Below, in pieces: positions 51,539 through 60,178 of a stretch of 64,000 nucleotides of DNA (position 1 is the stretch's first letter; each line of letters opens with the position of its first letter). The stretch is from assembly GCF_002632465.1 (NCBI RefSeq), contig NZ_NIBS01000006.1, positions 117,843 to 181,842 of the forward strand, written 5' to 3'. The translations under genes and the position numbers were made by a program. This DNA is from Xenorhabdus budapestensis (lineage in GTDB: Bacteria; Pseudomonadota; Gammaproteobacteria; Enterobacterales; Enterobacteriaceae). The notes beneath the pieces were generated by a model that worked only from the letters and a program-made list of their open reading frames with translations, ran no database searches and had not been told where the DNA came from.

Positions 51539-53032
51539 TCAATACCGCATCATGACCGATTTCAGTTCTGTGTAGTGCTCAATGAATGCCTTGCCAAACT
51601 CACGACCAATTCCTGAAGATTTCATACCACCAAACGGAACTGCGGGATCAAGGAACGTGTGCATGTTAATCCATAAAATACCCGCCCGAATACGTGGGAT
51701 CATGCGCATTGCCTTACTTAAGTCGTTTGTCCATAAACTGGCAGATAAACCGAATGGCGTTGCATTCATCATGGAAATCAGCTCTTCCTCACTATCGTAA
51801 CTGAGGAAAGTCCCTATCGGGCCGAACGTTTCTTCTTTCATTAATGTATCTTCGGCGCTTTTCGCACGGATCACGGTTGGCATAACAAAGAAACCTTTCC
51901 CTTCCAGGGCACGGCCACCATATATGATTTCATTCCCCTCCTGACGCGCTTTTTCAAACAGAGACAGAATTTTTTCGTAATGTTCTTTGTTTGCCAAAGG
52001 CCCCATCTCTGTTGTTTCATCAAGAGGAGAGCCAATCTTCATCGCAGACAAACGTTCAGAAAGTAATTTCAAAACCGCATCCATGTGAACAGAGGGAATA
52101 TAGAAACGTTCCGCTGCTGCACAAATTTGCCCCTGATTCACATAACCAGCTTCCAATATTCCTTCAACAATTTTCTCGATAGACATATCCGCCAAGAAAG
52201 CCGCCGCATTTTTGCCTCCCAACTCCAACGTTGCACGGAGCAGGCCGTTTTCCATCACGGATTTACCAATCAGTAAGCCAGTAGGGACTGATCCCGTAAA
52301 AGTGACTTTGGCACATAGTGGATGAGTGAGTAGTTCCGCACCCACACCAGTACCAGAACCATTGACAATGTTGATCACACCATCAGGAATTCCGGCTTCC
52401 TTCGCCAATTCTGCTACACGCAGCATAGTTAAGGGAGTATACTCACTGGGTTTCAGAACAATCGTACAACCACAGGCCAATGCCGCTCCCAGTTTCCAGA
52501 TAGCAATCATAATCGAGAAATTCCATGGAATAATCCCGACTACCACACCAACCGGTTCACGGCGGGTAAAGGCGGTATATTGTTCCCCTTTGAACGATGG
52601 CAATGAAACATTCAGCGTTTCACCGCTTATTTTGCTCGACCAACCGGCAAAGTAGCGCAAATATTCAGCAGAAGCACCAACTTCCAGCATCCGGGATAAC
52701 TGAATGGTTTTTCCTGAACACAGACTTTCAAGCTGGGCAAGTTCTTCTCTATGTTTTTGCAGTAAATCCGCCAATCGAATCAGGCAATTACCACGTTCCA
52801 TAGGAGAAGTCTGTGCCCATGAACCATGAAAAGCCGTTGATGCAGCTTCCATAGCAGCATTAGCTTCTGCCTGGCTTCCCCGGTTGACGGTAGCGATCAC
52901 CTCATTAGATGCTGGGTTGACGACCGAAAAGATTTTTCCTTCCTGGCCACGAACAACTTGTCCATTGATATAATGGCCATGAGAACGTTGCAAAAAAGCT
53001 GTAACGGACTCTAGCAAAGTGATTTCACTCAT
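51539..53032 (-). CDS. Aldehyde dehydrogenase, FeaB-like
   Basis: A 497-residue NAD(P)-dependent aldehyde dehydrogenase. GIIPWNFSIMIAIWK, VLKPSEYTPLTML, FTGSVPTG, the general base in TLELGGKNAA and the nucleophile Cys in NQGQICAAAERF are all present. It resembles phenylacetaldehyde dehydrogenase FeaB along its length, with the same ending (SVMMRY against SVCVRY, recalled). Gene context with an amine oxidase-like flavoprotein suggests it oxidises an amine-derived aldehyde. The substrate is not proven. Third gene of a three-gene operon. Confidence 0.88.
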   Translation of the reverse strand: MSEITLLESVTAFLQRSHGHYINGQVVRGQEGKIFSVVNPASNEVIATVNRGSQAEANAAMEAASTAFHGSWAQTSPMERGNCLIRLADLLQKHREELAQLESLCSGKTIQLSRMLEVGASAEYLRYFAGWSSKISGETLNVSLPSFKGEQYTAFTRREPVGVVVGIIPWNFSIMIAIWKLGAALACGCTIVLKPSEYTPLTMLRVAELAKEAGIPDGVINIVNGSGTGVGAELLTHPLCAKVTFTGSVPTGLLIGKSVMENGLLRATLELGGKNAAAFLADMSIEKIVEGILEAGYVNQGQICAAAERFYIPSVHMDAVLKLLSERLSAMKIGSPLDETTEMGPLANKEHYEKILSLFEKARQEGNEIIYGGRALEGKGFFVMPTVIRAKSAEDTLMKEETFGPIGTFLSYDSEEELISMMNATPFGLSASLWTNDLSKAMRMIPRIRAGILWINMHTFLDPAVPFGGMKSSGIGREFGKAFIEHYTELKSVMMRY

Positions 53033-53047
53033 TATATTTCCCTCTTG

Positions 53048-53428
53048 TCAGTCTGAAACCTGAGCATTGACACATGCCATATAGTGTTTAACGAAACGTT
53101 CACTGGTGATTTCCCACAGGACTTCAGTGCCTTTTGCCGCAAACCATGAGTCACCTTCGTGGTATTCGACCATAACCCCCGTTTTAACATCCGTGAGTTT
53201 CACGGAGCCTTCATGAACAGTTGCCATTTCATCAAAGGGATAAACCATCTTAAATTTTCCTTTGGTACAGGCAAAAATACCGCAAGTCAGGTTATCCGTT
53301 GGCTCTCCGTGGATCATTGCACCACTTGCCTGTGGATCACCTTCTACAACGATAGAACCAAGATTGGTGACACTACCAATTGGCATTAATTCAGGAAGTA
53401 CTTTATCTAACAATAACGGCTTTATCAT
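53048..53428 (-). CDS. Cupin-domain protein
   Basis: A 126-residue single-cupin protein (Cupin_3/EutQ-like pattern). GIFACTKGKFKMVYPFDEMA and GVMVEYHEGDSWFAAKGTEV form the two cupin motifs; the expected metal histidines are largely replaced. It lies between the FAD oxidoreductase and the aldehyde dehydrogenase with short gaps. Similar cupins accompany amine and polyamine oxidation genes. A sensing or substrate-handling role is an inference. Confidence 0.75.
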   Translation of the reverse strand: MIKPLLLDKVLPELMPIGSVTNLGSIVVEGDPQASGAMIHGEPTDNLTCGIFACTKGKFKMVYPFDEMATVHEGSVKLTDVKTGVMVEYHEGDSWFAAKGTEVLWEITSERFVKHYMACVNAQVSD

Positions 53429-53501
53429 GACTTTTACCTTTCAGAATTTATTGTGCAAAAAAGTTCATGTACAAAAAGTGAAAATTCCAAAATCAATAAA
53501 A

Positions 53502-54803
53502 CTAACGACGCCCTTTCCAATAGCCTGACGCTTGATGCCAAATCTTTCCGGCAGAAAGAAGCAAATGCCTCAATTTATCTTTGCCGATAATATTCAGATG
53601 TGGGATAGAACTTAGCAGTGAATAGCGCTCGGAGCCTTCACTCATACCTTCTGCCAGTACTTTGCAGATAATATGGCTTGGCGTCACACCAAAACCCGAA
53701 TAACCTTGGACATAGAACACGTTGTTATGTTTTGGCAAGGAACCTATTTGCGGGAAGAGACTGGCGCTACAATTCATAGGCCCACCCCATGCCAATTCAA
53801 TTTTCACATCTTTCAGGTAGGGATAAACATCCAGCATCTGCTTACGGTTCCATTCTTTTAAATCCGAAGGAATATATTCGAGATATTTTGTCGCACTACC
53901 AAATAGCAATCGGTTCTCTTTAGTGACCCGGTAATAGTTGATAACAGGATTGATATCACTATATGCCCCACGGATCGGACTGATTTTTTCTATCAGTTCA
54001 TCCGATAATTCTTCTGTCATTAACTGGAATGCGTAAGTATTAATTGTTTTTTTGTAAATGGTCGGTTCAAGACCATTCAGAAAAGCATTGCACGCCCATA
54101 GCATTTTGTTTGCCCGCACAGAACCCATTGCTGTACGAACGGTAACCCGTGAGCCATATTCCACGTTCAAAACCTGGCTGTTTTCAAAAATTTTGACGCC
54201 ATATTCTGTGACCGCTTTGGCTTCACCCAACAATAGGTTCAATGAATGAACATGTCCTCCGCCCATATGTTTCAATGCAGAAGTGTAAAGATCTGAACCA
54301 ATGACTTTTTTAACATCTGAACCAGTATAAAGTTCGATCTCTTCATCAGGACTGGCTTCCCGAAATTCTTTCAGCCAGCTTCGCAGTGTCCTCTCTTGTC
54401 GGGAGTTATAACCCAGATAACCATAACCCCGGCAGAAATCCGCCTTGATATCATATTTGGCAATCCGGTCACGAATAATTCCAGCCCCCATATTGCTGAT
54501 TCTAAATATTGTCTCCAGACCTTTCTCACCGACATGGTGTTTAATCCGATCCAAATCATGACCAATACCAGTCATAACCTGCCCGCCATTGCGTCCCGTT
54601 CCACCATATCCCAGAGTCCTTCCTTCCAAAATCGCGATATTGGTAATGCCTTTTTCTGCCAGTTCCAGGGCAGTATTGACACCAGAAAATCCACCACCAA
54701 TGATAACGACATCAACATCCAGATCTTCTGTCAGTGTTGGGAAGCGGAGGTCATATTTTTTGGTGGCTGCATAGTATGTTAATGAATCGATCTGATTGTT
54801 CAT
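53502..54803 (-). CDS. FAD-dependent amine oxidoreductase, PuuB/OrdL-like
   Basis: A D-amino-acid-oxidase-type flavoprotein of 433 residues. The dinucleotide fold is VVIIGGGFSGVNTALELAEK near residue 35. GYGGTGRNGGQVMTGIG is the second flavin block typical of gamma-glutamylputrescine oxidase PuuB. GYSGFGVTPSHI closes the FAD domain. The ATG at 54803 follows GGGGTG. As first gene of the operon it probably oxidises an amine to an aldehyde passed to the downstream dehydrogenase. puuA, puuC and puuD are not in the window, so the full Puu pathway is not implied. Confidence 0.85.
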   Translation of the reverse strand: MNNQIDSLTYYAATKKYDLRFPTLTEDLDVDVVIIGGGFSGVNTALELAEKGITNIAILEGRTLGYGGTGRNGGQVMTGIGHDLDRIKHHVGEKGLETIFRISNMGAGIIRDRIAKYDIKADFCRGYGYLGYNSRQERTLRSWLKEFREASPDEEIELYTGSDVKKVIGSDLYTSALKHMGGGHVHSLNLLLGEAKAVTEYGVKIFENSQVLNVEYGSRVTVRTAMGSVRANKMLWACNAFLNGLEPTIYKKTINTYAFQLMTEELSDELIEKISPIRGAYSDINPVINYYRVTKENRLLFGSATKYLEYIPSDLKEWNRKQMLDVYPYLKDVKIELAWGGPMNCSASLFPQIGSLPKHNNVFYVQGYSGFGVTPSHIICKVLAEGMSEGSERYSLLSSIPHLNIIGKDKLRHLLLSAGKIWHQASGYWKGRR

Positions 54804-55205
54804 ATTACACCCCGTGAGCATCAGTCTATTCCCTGATATGCACTGCCAACAGCTTTCTATTCAGGGAGGTGTATCGCATTTATTTAAAATCGTTTATTCA
54901 GGTAATATTTGTTATTCAAGTGGAATAACAAAAGGGTACGAAAATAAATAATAAGTTAACAAAAACAAGATAAGTTCATCTGCAAATTTTTACTCCATAT
55001 ATGAATCACATGTATTAGAAATGCTCAAATCATTTGTTATTCGTATGTTAATTAAATCACAATAATTAAAGTCATTGTTAATAAGTTATGATTTTTATCA
55101 AGTCATTTTGTGATAGTCAGCAGAAGAATTTTTACTGACGGTGAATTATTCTTGATATGTATATTTGAGCACCATAACTTTTAGGCACCTTAAAAAGGAA
55201 TAAAT
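54804..55205. promoter_or_regulatory. Divergent control region between the amine operon and the nucleoside hydrolase
   Basis: About 400 AT-rich bases without a gene must hold two divergent promoters. I could not place either with confidence. Around 55100 is TGTGATAGTCAGCAGAA, only half a CRP site. Confidence 0.45.
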
Positions 55206-56156
55206 ATGCTTCCTAAAAAAATTATCCTCGATTGTGATCCTGGTCACGATGATGCCATTGCCATGCTGCTTGCCCATGGGAACCCCGATATCGAACTCTT
55301 AGCTGTGACGACCGTTGTTGGTAACCAAACCTTAGATAAAGTTACCCGTAATGCGCTTTCCATTGCCCGTATCGTTAACATCCACAATGTTCCGTTTGCT
55401 GCGGGGTGTCATCGCCCACTGGTAAGAGAGATCAAAACTGCACCTGACATTCATGGAGAAACTGGTCTGGATGGCACTGAATTGCCTGAGCCTGTAATAA
55501 AATTAGATCCGCGGCATGCAGTTGATTTGATCATTGATATCATCATGGAACAGCCGCCTAAAAGCGTGACATTAGTTCCAACGGCAGGTTTGACTAATAT
55601 CTCCCTTGCTGCCCGAAAAGCGCCCCACATTGTTGAACGAGTAAAAGAAGTTGTATTAATGGGAGGTGGTTACCATATAGGTAACAGAAGTGCTGTTGCT
55701 GAATTTAATATCTTGATCGACCCTGAAGCGGCTCACATTGTTTTTAATGAGAAGTGGCCACTGACAATGGTCGGATTAGATCTTACCCATCAAGCTCAGG
55801 CAACTCCAGAAGTGATTGAAGCAATCGCCCGGATAAAAACACGTCCGGCTCAGTTCGTATTGGATGCACTGGAATTTTATGGAGAAAGTTATCGGATATG
55901 GCAAGGCTTCAATTATCCTCCAGTCCATGATCCCTGCGCAGTCGCTTATGTCATTGATCCTACGGTTATGACTACCCAAAAAGTCCCCGTAAATATCGAG
56001 ATGACAGGAGTTTTAACGACAGGTATGACAGTCGCTGACTTCCGCGTTCCTCCTCCAGAAGACTGCCATACTCAAGTTGCCGTAAAGCTGGATCAAAACA
56101 AATTTTGGCAAATGGTCATTGATGCCATAAATAATATTGGGGAGACAGCGCTCTGA
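55206..56156 (+). CDS. Inosine-uridine-type ribonucleoside hydrolase (RihB-like)
   Basis: The N-terminal calcium-binding motif KKIILDCDPGHDDAIAML is diagnostic. VLMGGGYHIGN, AEFNILIDPEAAHIV, VGLDLTHQA and PPVHDPCAVAYVIDP follow in the family order. The length is 316 residues. These enzymes split nucleosides to base and ribose. The sequence is nearer to recalled RihB than RihA (KIILDCDPGHDDAIA, GNQTLDK, HGETGLDG), so pyrimidine nucleosides are likely substrates. AAAAGGAA precedes the start. No transporter partner is adjacent. Confidence 0.92.
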   Translation: MLPKKIILDCDPGHDDAIAMLLAHGNPDIELLAVTTVVGNQTLDKVTRNALSIARIVNIHNVPFAAGCHRPLVREIKTAPDIHGETGLDGTELPEPVIKLDPRHAVDLIIDIIMEQPPKSVTLVPTAGLTNISLAARKAPHIVERVKEVVLMGGGYHIGNRSAVAEFNILIDPEAAHIVFNEKWPLTMVGLDLTHQAQATPEVIEAIARIKTRPAQFVLDALEFYGESYRIWQGFNYPPVHDPCAVAYVIDPTVMTTQKVPVNIEMTGVLTTGMTVADFRVPPPEDCHTQVAVKLDQNKFWQMVIDAINNIGETAL

Positions 56157-56179
56157 TAACATCATGTACTATATTCAAT

Positions 56180-56217
56180 TCACCTTTGGGCATATAGTTC
56201 ACAAAGTCCAAAGGTGA
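56180..56217 (+). terminator. Hairpin after the nucleoside hydrolase gene
   Basis: TCACCTTTGG and CCAAAGGTGA form a perfect 10-bp stem 23 bases after the stop codon. No T-run follows, so termination would be weak. Confidence 0.5.
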
Positions 56218-56278
56218 TCTTACACCACAGAGCTTAGACAGTGTCTTACCATGACTGATGAAATAATTTGTAGAAATT

Positions 56279-56518
56279 TTAATTAGAAGAAACAGAAGCC
56301 TCAAAACTGAACAGTTCATTCAACTCAATTTGCAATCCATTCGCAATGACATAAATAATTTCTAAGGTAGGATTTCTGACACCGCGTTCAATGCCGCTGA
56401 CATAAGTTCGATCCAAACCACACTTATCGGCAAAAGCCTCCTGCGACATCCCGGCTTCTTTCCTGAGATATCTAATTCTTTGTCCAAAAACGGATTTGAT
56501 GTTGTTCGATGTTTTCAT
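56279..56518 (-). CDS. XRE-family regulator (C-protein-like size)
   Basis: A 79-residue Cro/CI-type helix-turn-helix protein: [20 protein letters not shown], then [20 protein letters not shown] and [19 protein letters not shown]. The arrangement resembles restriction-modification controller proteins and small phage regulators. No restriction or methylase genes are nearby. It is divergent from an Nlp-like gene, with strong dyads between them, so autoregulation is likely. Confidence 0.85.
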   Translation of the reverse strand: MKTSNNIKSVFGQRIRYLRKEAGMSQEAFADKCGLDRTYVSGIERGVRNPTLEIIYVIANGLQIELNELFSFEASVSSN

Positions 56519-56520
56519 CC

Positions 56521-56608
56521 GATAAGTATCGATTCATGTTACTTATCCGACCACGGACTATGAGTCACATTTAAATCTTAGTTATGTTATTATGTGTGAC
56601 TCATAGTC
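56521..56608. promoter_or_regulatory. Paired operator-like palindromes between divergent regulator genes
   Basis: GATAAGTA/TACTTATC (56521-56528 with 56540-56547) abuts the start of the XRE gene. GACTATGAGTCAC (56556-56568) and GTGACTCATAGTC (56596-56608) are perfect 13-bp inverted arms spaced by 27 bases. Two different dyads suggest sites for one or both flanking regulators controlling a bidirectional promoter. Confidence 0.65.
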
Positions 56609-56665
56609 TACTATTAATTCATTTCTTTTTAATTGAAAAATGACAGGTAACAGGAGAACTTAAGA

Positions 56666-56878
56666 ATGGAAAATAAAGATTGGCATTCCGCTGATATCAT
56701 TGCTGAATTGAAAAAAAGAGGTACAACACTATCAGAAGTGTCACGTACTGCCGGGTTAGCATCATCAACTCTTGCCAATGCTCTACAACGCCACTGGCCA
56801 AAAGGAGAACGTCTTATCGCAGCCGCACTAGGGCTTACACCGGAAGAGATATGGCCTTCCCGTTATGAGAAAAAATGA
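56666..56878 (+). CDS. Nlp/Ner-like winged-helix regulator
   Basis: A 70-residue DNA-binding protein of the Ner/SfsB (Nlp) family: DWHSADIIAELKKRGTTLSE, then the helix-turn-helix LAGSSTLANAL-type segment and GLTPEEIWPSRYEKK at the end. Ner is a Mu-type phage repressor; chromosomal Nlp proteins are maltose-gene activators in E. coli. The start is supported by CAGGAGAAC. It may be a phage relic paired with the divergent XRE gene. Confidence 0.85.
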   Translation: MENKDWHSADIIAELKKRGTTLSEVSRTAGLASSTLANALQRHWPKGERLIAAALGLTPEEIWPSRYEKK

Positions 56879-56880
56879 GC

Positions 56881-56908
56881 AAAAATAAGACCCAGCATAA
56901 TGCTGGGT
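56881..56908 (-). terminator. Terminator of sugE, bidirectional with the nlp-like gene
   Basis: ACCCAGCA and TGCTGGGT form an 8-bp stem with a 3-base loop. On the minus strand CTTATTTTT follows. Confidence 0.8.
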
Positions 56909-56939
56909 TCATTTACAAATCATCAAACCTTACTGACAG

Positions 56940-57254
56940 TCAGTTGGCAAGTTTCAGACCAATAATACCAACAATAATCAGACCAAGACTCAATATCCTG
57001 GCAAAGTTCGCAGATTCCCCCAATACCATGATACCGAAAATCGCTGTACCTACAGCCCCAACTCCCGTCCATACCGCATAGGCAGTTCCTACTGGTAAGT
57101 TTTTCATGGCATAAGCCAGTAGCCCTACACTGACACTCATCGCACTGATGGTAATTAGACTCGGAACTAAACGAGAAAAACCCTGAGTATATTTCAGGCC
57201 CACAGCCCACACAACTTCAAGTAAACCTGCGATGAGAAGTATCAACCAAGACAT
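56940..57254 (-). CDS. sugE: Guanidinium exporter (small multidrug resistance family)
   Basis: A 104-residue four-helix SMR protein. The membrane glutamate lies in [20 protein letters not shown] (Glu13), and [20 protein letters not shown] is the SugE/Gdx signature. It is nearly collinear with E. coli SugE (Gdx), which exports guanidinium in exchange for protons. The neighbourhood next to efp is the E. coli one. A guanidine-II riboswitch in the leader supports the substrate assignment. The symbol gdx is synonymous. Confidence 0.95.
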   Translation of the reverse strand: MSWLILLIAGLLEVVWAVGLKYTQGFSRLVPSLITISAMSVSVGLLAYAMKNLPVGTAYAVWTGVGAVGTAIFGIMVLGESANFARILSLGLIIVGIIGLKLAN

Positions 57255-57298
57255 GCCTTTTCACCTTATATCTAATGGAAAATTATCCAATGAAAAGC

Positions 57299-57345
57299 GG
57301 GGCCGTCCCCAATCAGATGGCGTTTATCCAGGTCGTCCCAGATAA
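57299..57345 (-). ncRNA. Guanidine-II (mini-ykkC) riboswitch
   Basis: On the minus strand two hairpins occur in series. The first pairs TTATCTGGG with CCTGGATAA around loop ACGA (57324-57345). The second pairs GGGG with CCCC around loop ACGG (57299-57310). Two stems with ACGR loops about 13 bases apart is the mini-ykkC architecture. It ends 44 bases before the sugE start and is expected to turn expression on with guanidine. Confidence 0.88.
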
Positions 57346-57416
57346 CGATAAGAAATGCAACTGGATTATAACTATCAGACCAGAGAGTCGCAACGTGTAA
57401 CAAAATCGAGTACAAC

Positions 57417-57456
57417 AAAAAACCGCAACCTCTAGACGAAGAGGCTACGGTTTTTT
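57417..57456 (-). terminator. efp intrinsic terminator
   Basis: AAAAAACCG-CAACCTCT pairs with AGAGGCTA-CGGTTTTTT and ends in a T-run on either strand. It lies 18 bases after efp. Confidence 0.88.
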
Positions 57457-57473
57457 AAAATAACAACACGCGA

Positions 57474-58040
57474 TTATTTGACGCGGGAAACGTATTCGTT
57501 AGAACGGGTATCAACTTTAATGACTTCACCGATTTGTACAAACAGAGGTACTTTCACTACCGCGCCAGTGCTCAGAGTAGCTGGTTTACCACCAGTACCT
57601 GCGGTATCACCTTTCAGGCCCGGATCAGTGTCAACAATTTCCAGTTCAACAAAGTTTGGTGGAGTAACAGCGATAGGGCGGCCATTCCACAGAGTCAGAA
57701 TACATTCTGCCTGATCGATCAGCCATTTTTCATTGTCACCAACGGCTTTCACATCCGCAGCTAATTGCTCGAAAGTTTCGTTGTTCATGAAATGCCAGAA
57801 TTCACCATCGTTGTACAAATAAGTCAGGTTGATATCCATAACATCTGCACTTTCAACAGAGTCTGTTGATTTAAAAGTTTTTTCCAGCAGTTTACCAGAA
57901 ATCAACTTGCGAATACGGACGCGGGCAAATGCCTGCCCTTTACCAGGTTTGACAAATTCACTGTCAAGAATAGCGCACGGCTCGCCATCTAACATGATTT
58001 TAAGACCTGAACGGAATTCATTGGTACTATAAGTAGCCAT
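57474..58040 (-). CDS. efp: Elongation factor P
   Basis: EF-P binds between the P and E sites and rescues ribosomes stalled at polyproline. It has 188 residues and three beta-barrel domains. The lysine modified by EpmA/EpmB/EpmC is in the loop [10 protein letters not shown] at about residue 34. A terminator and a divergent epmB 39 bases away complete the conserved locus. EpmB encoded next door supplies beta-lysine for its modification. Confidence 0.98.
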   Translation of the reverse strand: MATYSTNEFRSGLKIMLDGEPCAILDSEFVKPGKGQAFARVRIRKLISGKLLEKTFKSTDSVESADVMDINLTYLYNDGEFWHFMNNETFEQLAADVKAVGDNEKWLIDQAECILTLWNGRPIAVTPPNFVELEIVDTDPGLKGDTAGTGGKPATLSTGAVVKVPLFVQIGEVIKVDTRSNEYVSRVK

Positions 58041-58079
58041 GGAGATCCTCTAATTTTTAACGAAATGGCTTAGCCAAAA

Positions 58080-59108
58080 ATGGCACACATTATAACCCAT
58101 ATTCACCCTGCCAGAGAAGTCTGGCTACAACAACTTACGGATGTTATCACTGATCCCAATGAGTTGTTGCAATTGTTGTCCCTGAACACGCACGCCATAT
58201 TGAAAGAAGGCAATGAGGCGCGGTGTCTATTTCCTTTACGTGTGCCAAGAGCATTTGTATCACGAATGAAAAAAGGCGATCCGCAAGATCCCTTATTACT
58301 ACAGGTTCTCACTGCACGAGAAGAGTTTGATATTTCAGCCGGTTTTTCCACTGATCCATTAGATGAACAACATCCTGTGGTTCCTGGATTGCTGCATAAG
58401 TATCGCAATCGCGCTTTGTTACTGGTCAAAGGAGGCTGCGCAGTAAATTGCCGTTATTGTTTCCGGCGCCATTTCCCTTATGAGGATAATAAAGGTAATA
58501 AAAATAACTGGCATACGGTGCTCAATTATATTGAACAACATACTGAGCTGAATGAGATCATCTTCTCTGGTGGTGATCCGCTTATGGCAAAGGATCATGA
58601 ACTGGATTGGCTAATTACTCATCTTGAATCCATCCCGCATATTAAGCGGTTACGTATTCATACTCGCTTACCTGTCGTCATCCCCGACAGGATCACTCTT
58701 TCATTATGTAACCGTTTGGCACAATCAGATTTGCAAGTGATTATGGTAACCCATATTAACCATGCAAACGAAATTGATGATGCTTTTCGCAATAGCATGA
58801 TGCGATTGAAACAAGCGGGAGTAACACTGTTGAATCAGAGCGTCATGTTGCGTGATATAAATGACAATGCCGATACTCTGGCAGACTTAAGTAATGTGTT
58901 ATTTGATGCGGGTATCTTACCTTACTATATCCATGTGCTGGATAAAGTTCAGGGAGCTGCACATTTTCTTGTCACTGATGAAGAAGCAAAATCCATTATG
59001 AGGGAGCTATTGGCTAAAGTCTCCGGCTATTTGGTTCCGCGTCTGACAAGGGAAATCGGTGGCGAACCGAGTAAAACACCGTTGGATTTAGGCTTAGGGC
59101 GGCATTAA
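58080..59108 (+). CDS. epmB: EF-P beta-lysylation enzyme, lysine 2,3-aminomutase
   Basis: EpmB isomerises (S)-alpha-lysine to (R)-beta-lysine, which EpmA attaches to EF-P. It is a radical-SAM/PLP enzyme. The cluster motif GGCAVNCRYCFRRHFPY lies near residue 120. HVLDKVQGAAHF and the C-terminal REIGGEPSKTPLDL are conserved. The length is 342 residues. Divergent from efp. Confidence 0.97.
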   Translation: MAHIITHIHPAREVWLQQLTDVITDPNELLQLLSLNTHAILKEGNEARCLFPLRVPRAFVSRMKKGDPQDPLLLQVLTAREEFDISAGFSTDPLDEQHPVVPGLLHKYRNRALLLVKGGCAVNCRYCFRRHFPYEDNKGNKNNWHTVLNYIEQHTELNEIIFSGGDPLMAKDHELDWLITHLESIPHIKRLRIHTRLPVVIPDRITLSLCNRLAQSDLQVIMVTHINHANEIDDAFRNSMMRLKQAGVTLLNQSVMLRDINDNADTLADLSNVLFDAGILPYYIHVLDKVQGAAHFLVTDEEAKSIMRELLAKVSGYLVPRLTREIGGEPSKTPLDLGLGRH

Positions 59109-59285
59109 CTCATCAAAATGATGTTTACCCATCACTAATTCAACAAACTCACCGTCGAAAACATTTCATAATGGGCAGTGCACAGAAATTCAAACGATTA
59201 GGCCACTTATCGTGTTACAAAACGTTTTTCTGGACATTGCCCACACTTGCACACCATGTTCTTTGCTATATCTTCTTACTGATAC

Positions 59286-59627
59286 CTAGGGACATTTATA
59301 GACTTGTCCAACCATTTTGCTATCAAGGGGAACAAAACTACCTAACAGATTTTCTGATGGGCTATTTGCACCATAAATAACATTTCCCCCCATTGCAGCC
59401 GCTTTATTACGTAAATCATTAGCCGCGCCACGCATAGAACTGCTCTCATTACCAACCCCATTGAACCAGTTGCTCTGAGTACCAGTCACTTCACCTAACC
59501 GCTGACATTCGCTACCCGGCTGAGTATCCACAAAACGTACATTAGAGCCAGTGGAAGTTAATTGATTATTCGTTGTACAACCAGCCAGCAGTAGTACTGA
59601 CATTCCGAGCAAAATTTTAATTCGCAT
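59286..59627 (-). CDS. yjeI: DUF4156 lipoprotein YjeI
   Basis: A small lipoprotein of 113 residues. The lipobox is LLLAGC at residues 12-17 of the chosen start. The conserved core includes GSECQRLGEVTGTQSNW, SSMRGAANDLRNKAAAMGG and the end GQVYKCP, matching recalled E. coli YjeI. The ATG at 59627 has GAGGGA upstream. LspA, encoded at 4672, would process it. Function unknown. E. coli also has it near epmB. Confidence 0.92.
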   Translation of the reverse strand: MRIKILLGMSVLLLAGCTTNNQLTSTGSNVRFVDTQPGSECQRLGEVTGTQSNWFNGVGNESSSMRGAANDLRNKAAAMGGNVIYGANSPSENLLGSFVPLDSKMVGQVYKCP

Positions 59628-59707
59628 TTCTTCCCTCATCGGTTATTGGAACTTATACCACAATGATAAATATACCCTTTTGTATTTCATTAAGAGCAAA
59701 AAGTAAA

Positions 59708-59736
59708 AAGGCGAGCAGATATTTTCTGCTCGCCTT
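59708..59736 (-). terminator. Strong terminator at the 3' exon side of the intron
   Basis: AAGGCGAGCAGA and TCTGCTCGCCTT form a perfect 12-bp stem with a 5-base loop. On the minus strand TTTTTACTTTTTG follows. The gene it once served must have come from the right and is interrupted or replaced by the group II intron 51 bases upstream. Confidence 0.8.
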
Positions 59737-59828
59737 CAAACTTTTATCCTAATGGATGGGCAATTCCATCATCAGGATGAACAGCACGTCGGGTAGCAGC
59801 AGCACATTACTGTACCGCCGCCCCCTAA

Positions 59829-59862
59829 GAACCGTACGTGCAAGTTTCCCTGCATACGGCTC
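59829..59862 (-). ncRNA. Group II intron domain V
   Basis: GAGCCGTATGCAGGGAAACT and the following TGCACGTACGGTTC make the canonical 34-base domain V hairpin with a GAAA tetraloop. The AGC of the catalytic triad lies at its 5' side (G-AGC-CGT). Confidence 0.9.
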
Positions 59863-59914
59863 AAGCCTTTATAAGTCTAGACTTGCATATAGACCGACGA
59901 CAAAAAAAGAAGTA

Positions 59915-60073
59915 TTACTTCGCTTTACACTCGTTACACTGTTCTCTGTTACTAGGTTTGTCATAAACCTTTTCCCAGTTTGGATCAGGGTGATGATTTT
60001 TACTACAGCTAGTTTCCCAGTGGTAAGTATCACTGCTCTTTTTGTAGTAATAGGGTGCTTTCGGCTGTGACAT
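59915..60073 (-). CDS. 52-residue cysteine-containing small protein within intron domain IV
   Basis: ATG (60071-60073) to TAA (59915-59917), preceded by TAAGGAGAAAGC. The product begins MSQPKAPYYYKKSSDTYHWE and ends NREQCNECKAK, with Cys at positions 23, 46 and 49 (a C-terminal CxxC), and histidines (NHHPD) after the first Cys. A zinc-binding mini-domain is plausible. I do not recognise the family. It lies between the maturase stop (60255) and domain V, in the same direction. The ribosome-binding site and codon use make it look real despite its size. Confidence 0.6.
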   Translation of the reverse strand: MSQPKAPYYYKKSSDTYHWETSCSKNHHPDPNWEKVYDKPSNREQCNECKAK

Positions 60074-60178
60074 TACAGCTTTCTCCTTAAGTTATATACC
60101 CTCCGGAAGAAATAGACTGACTAGAAGGGCTTTAGTTCAGCCTTACTATTCAAACTCTGTCGTACAACCAACTCATAC

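Noticed and set aside
59171..59380. Plus-strand frame after epmB
   Set aside because: No ribosome-binding site, no family, and it overlaps the conserved yjeI gene antisense.
59756..60070. Plus-strand frame across the intron 3' end (104 codons)
   Set aside because: It runs antisense through the ribozyme domains V and VI and the small cargo ORF, and has no ribosome-binding site.
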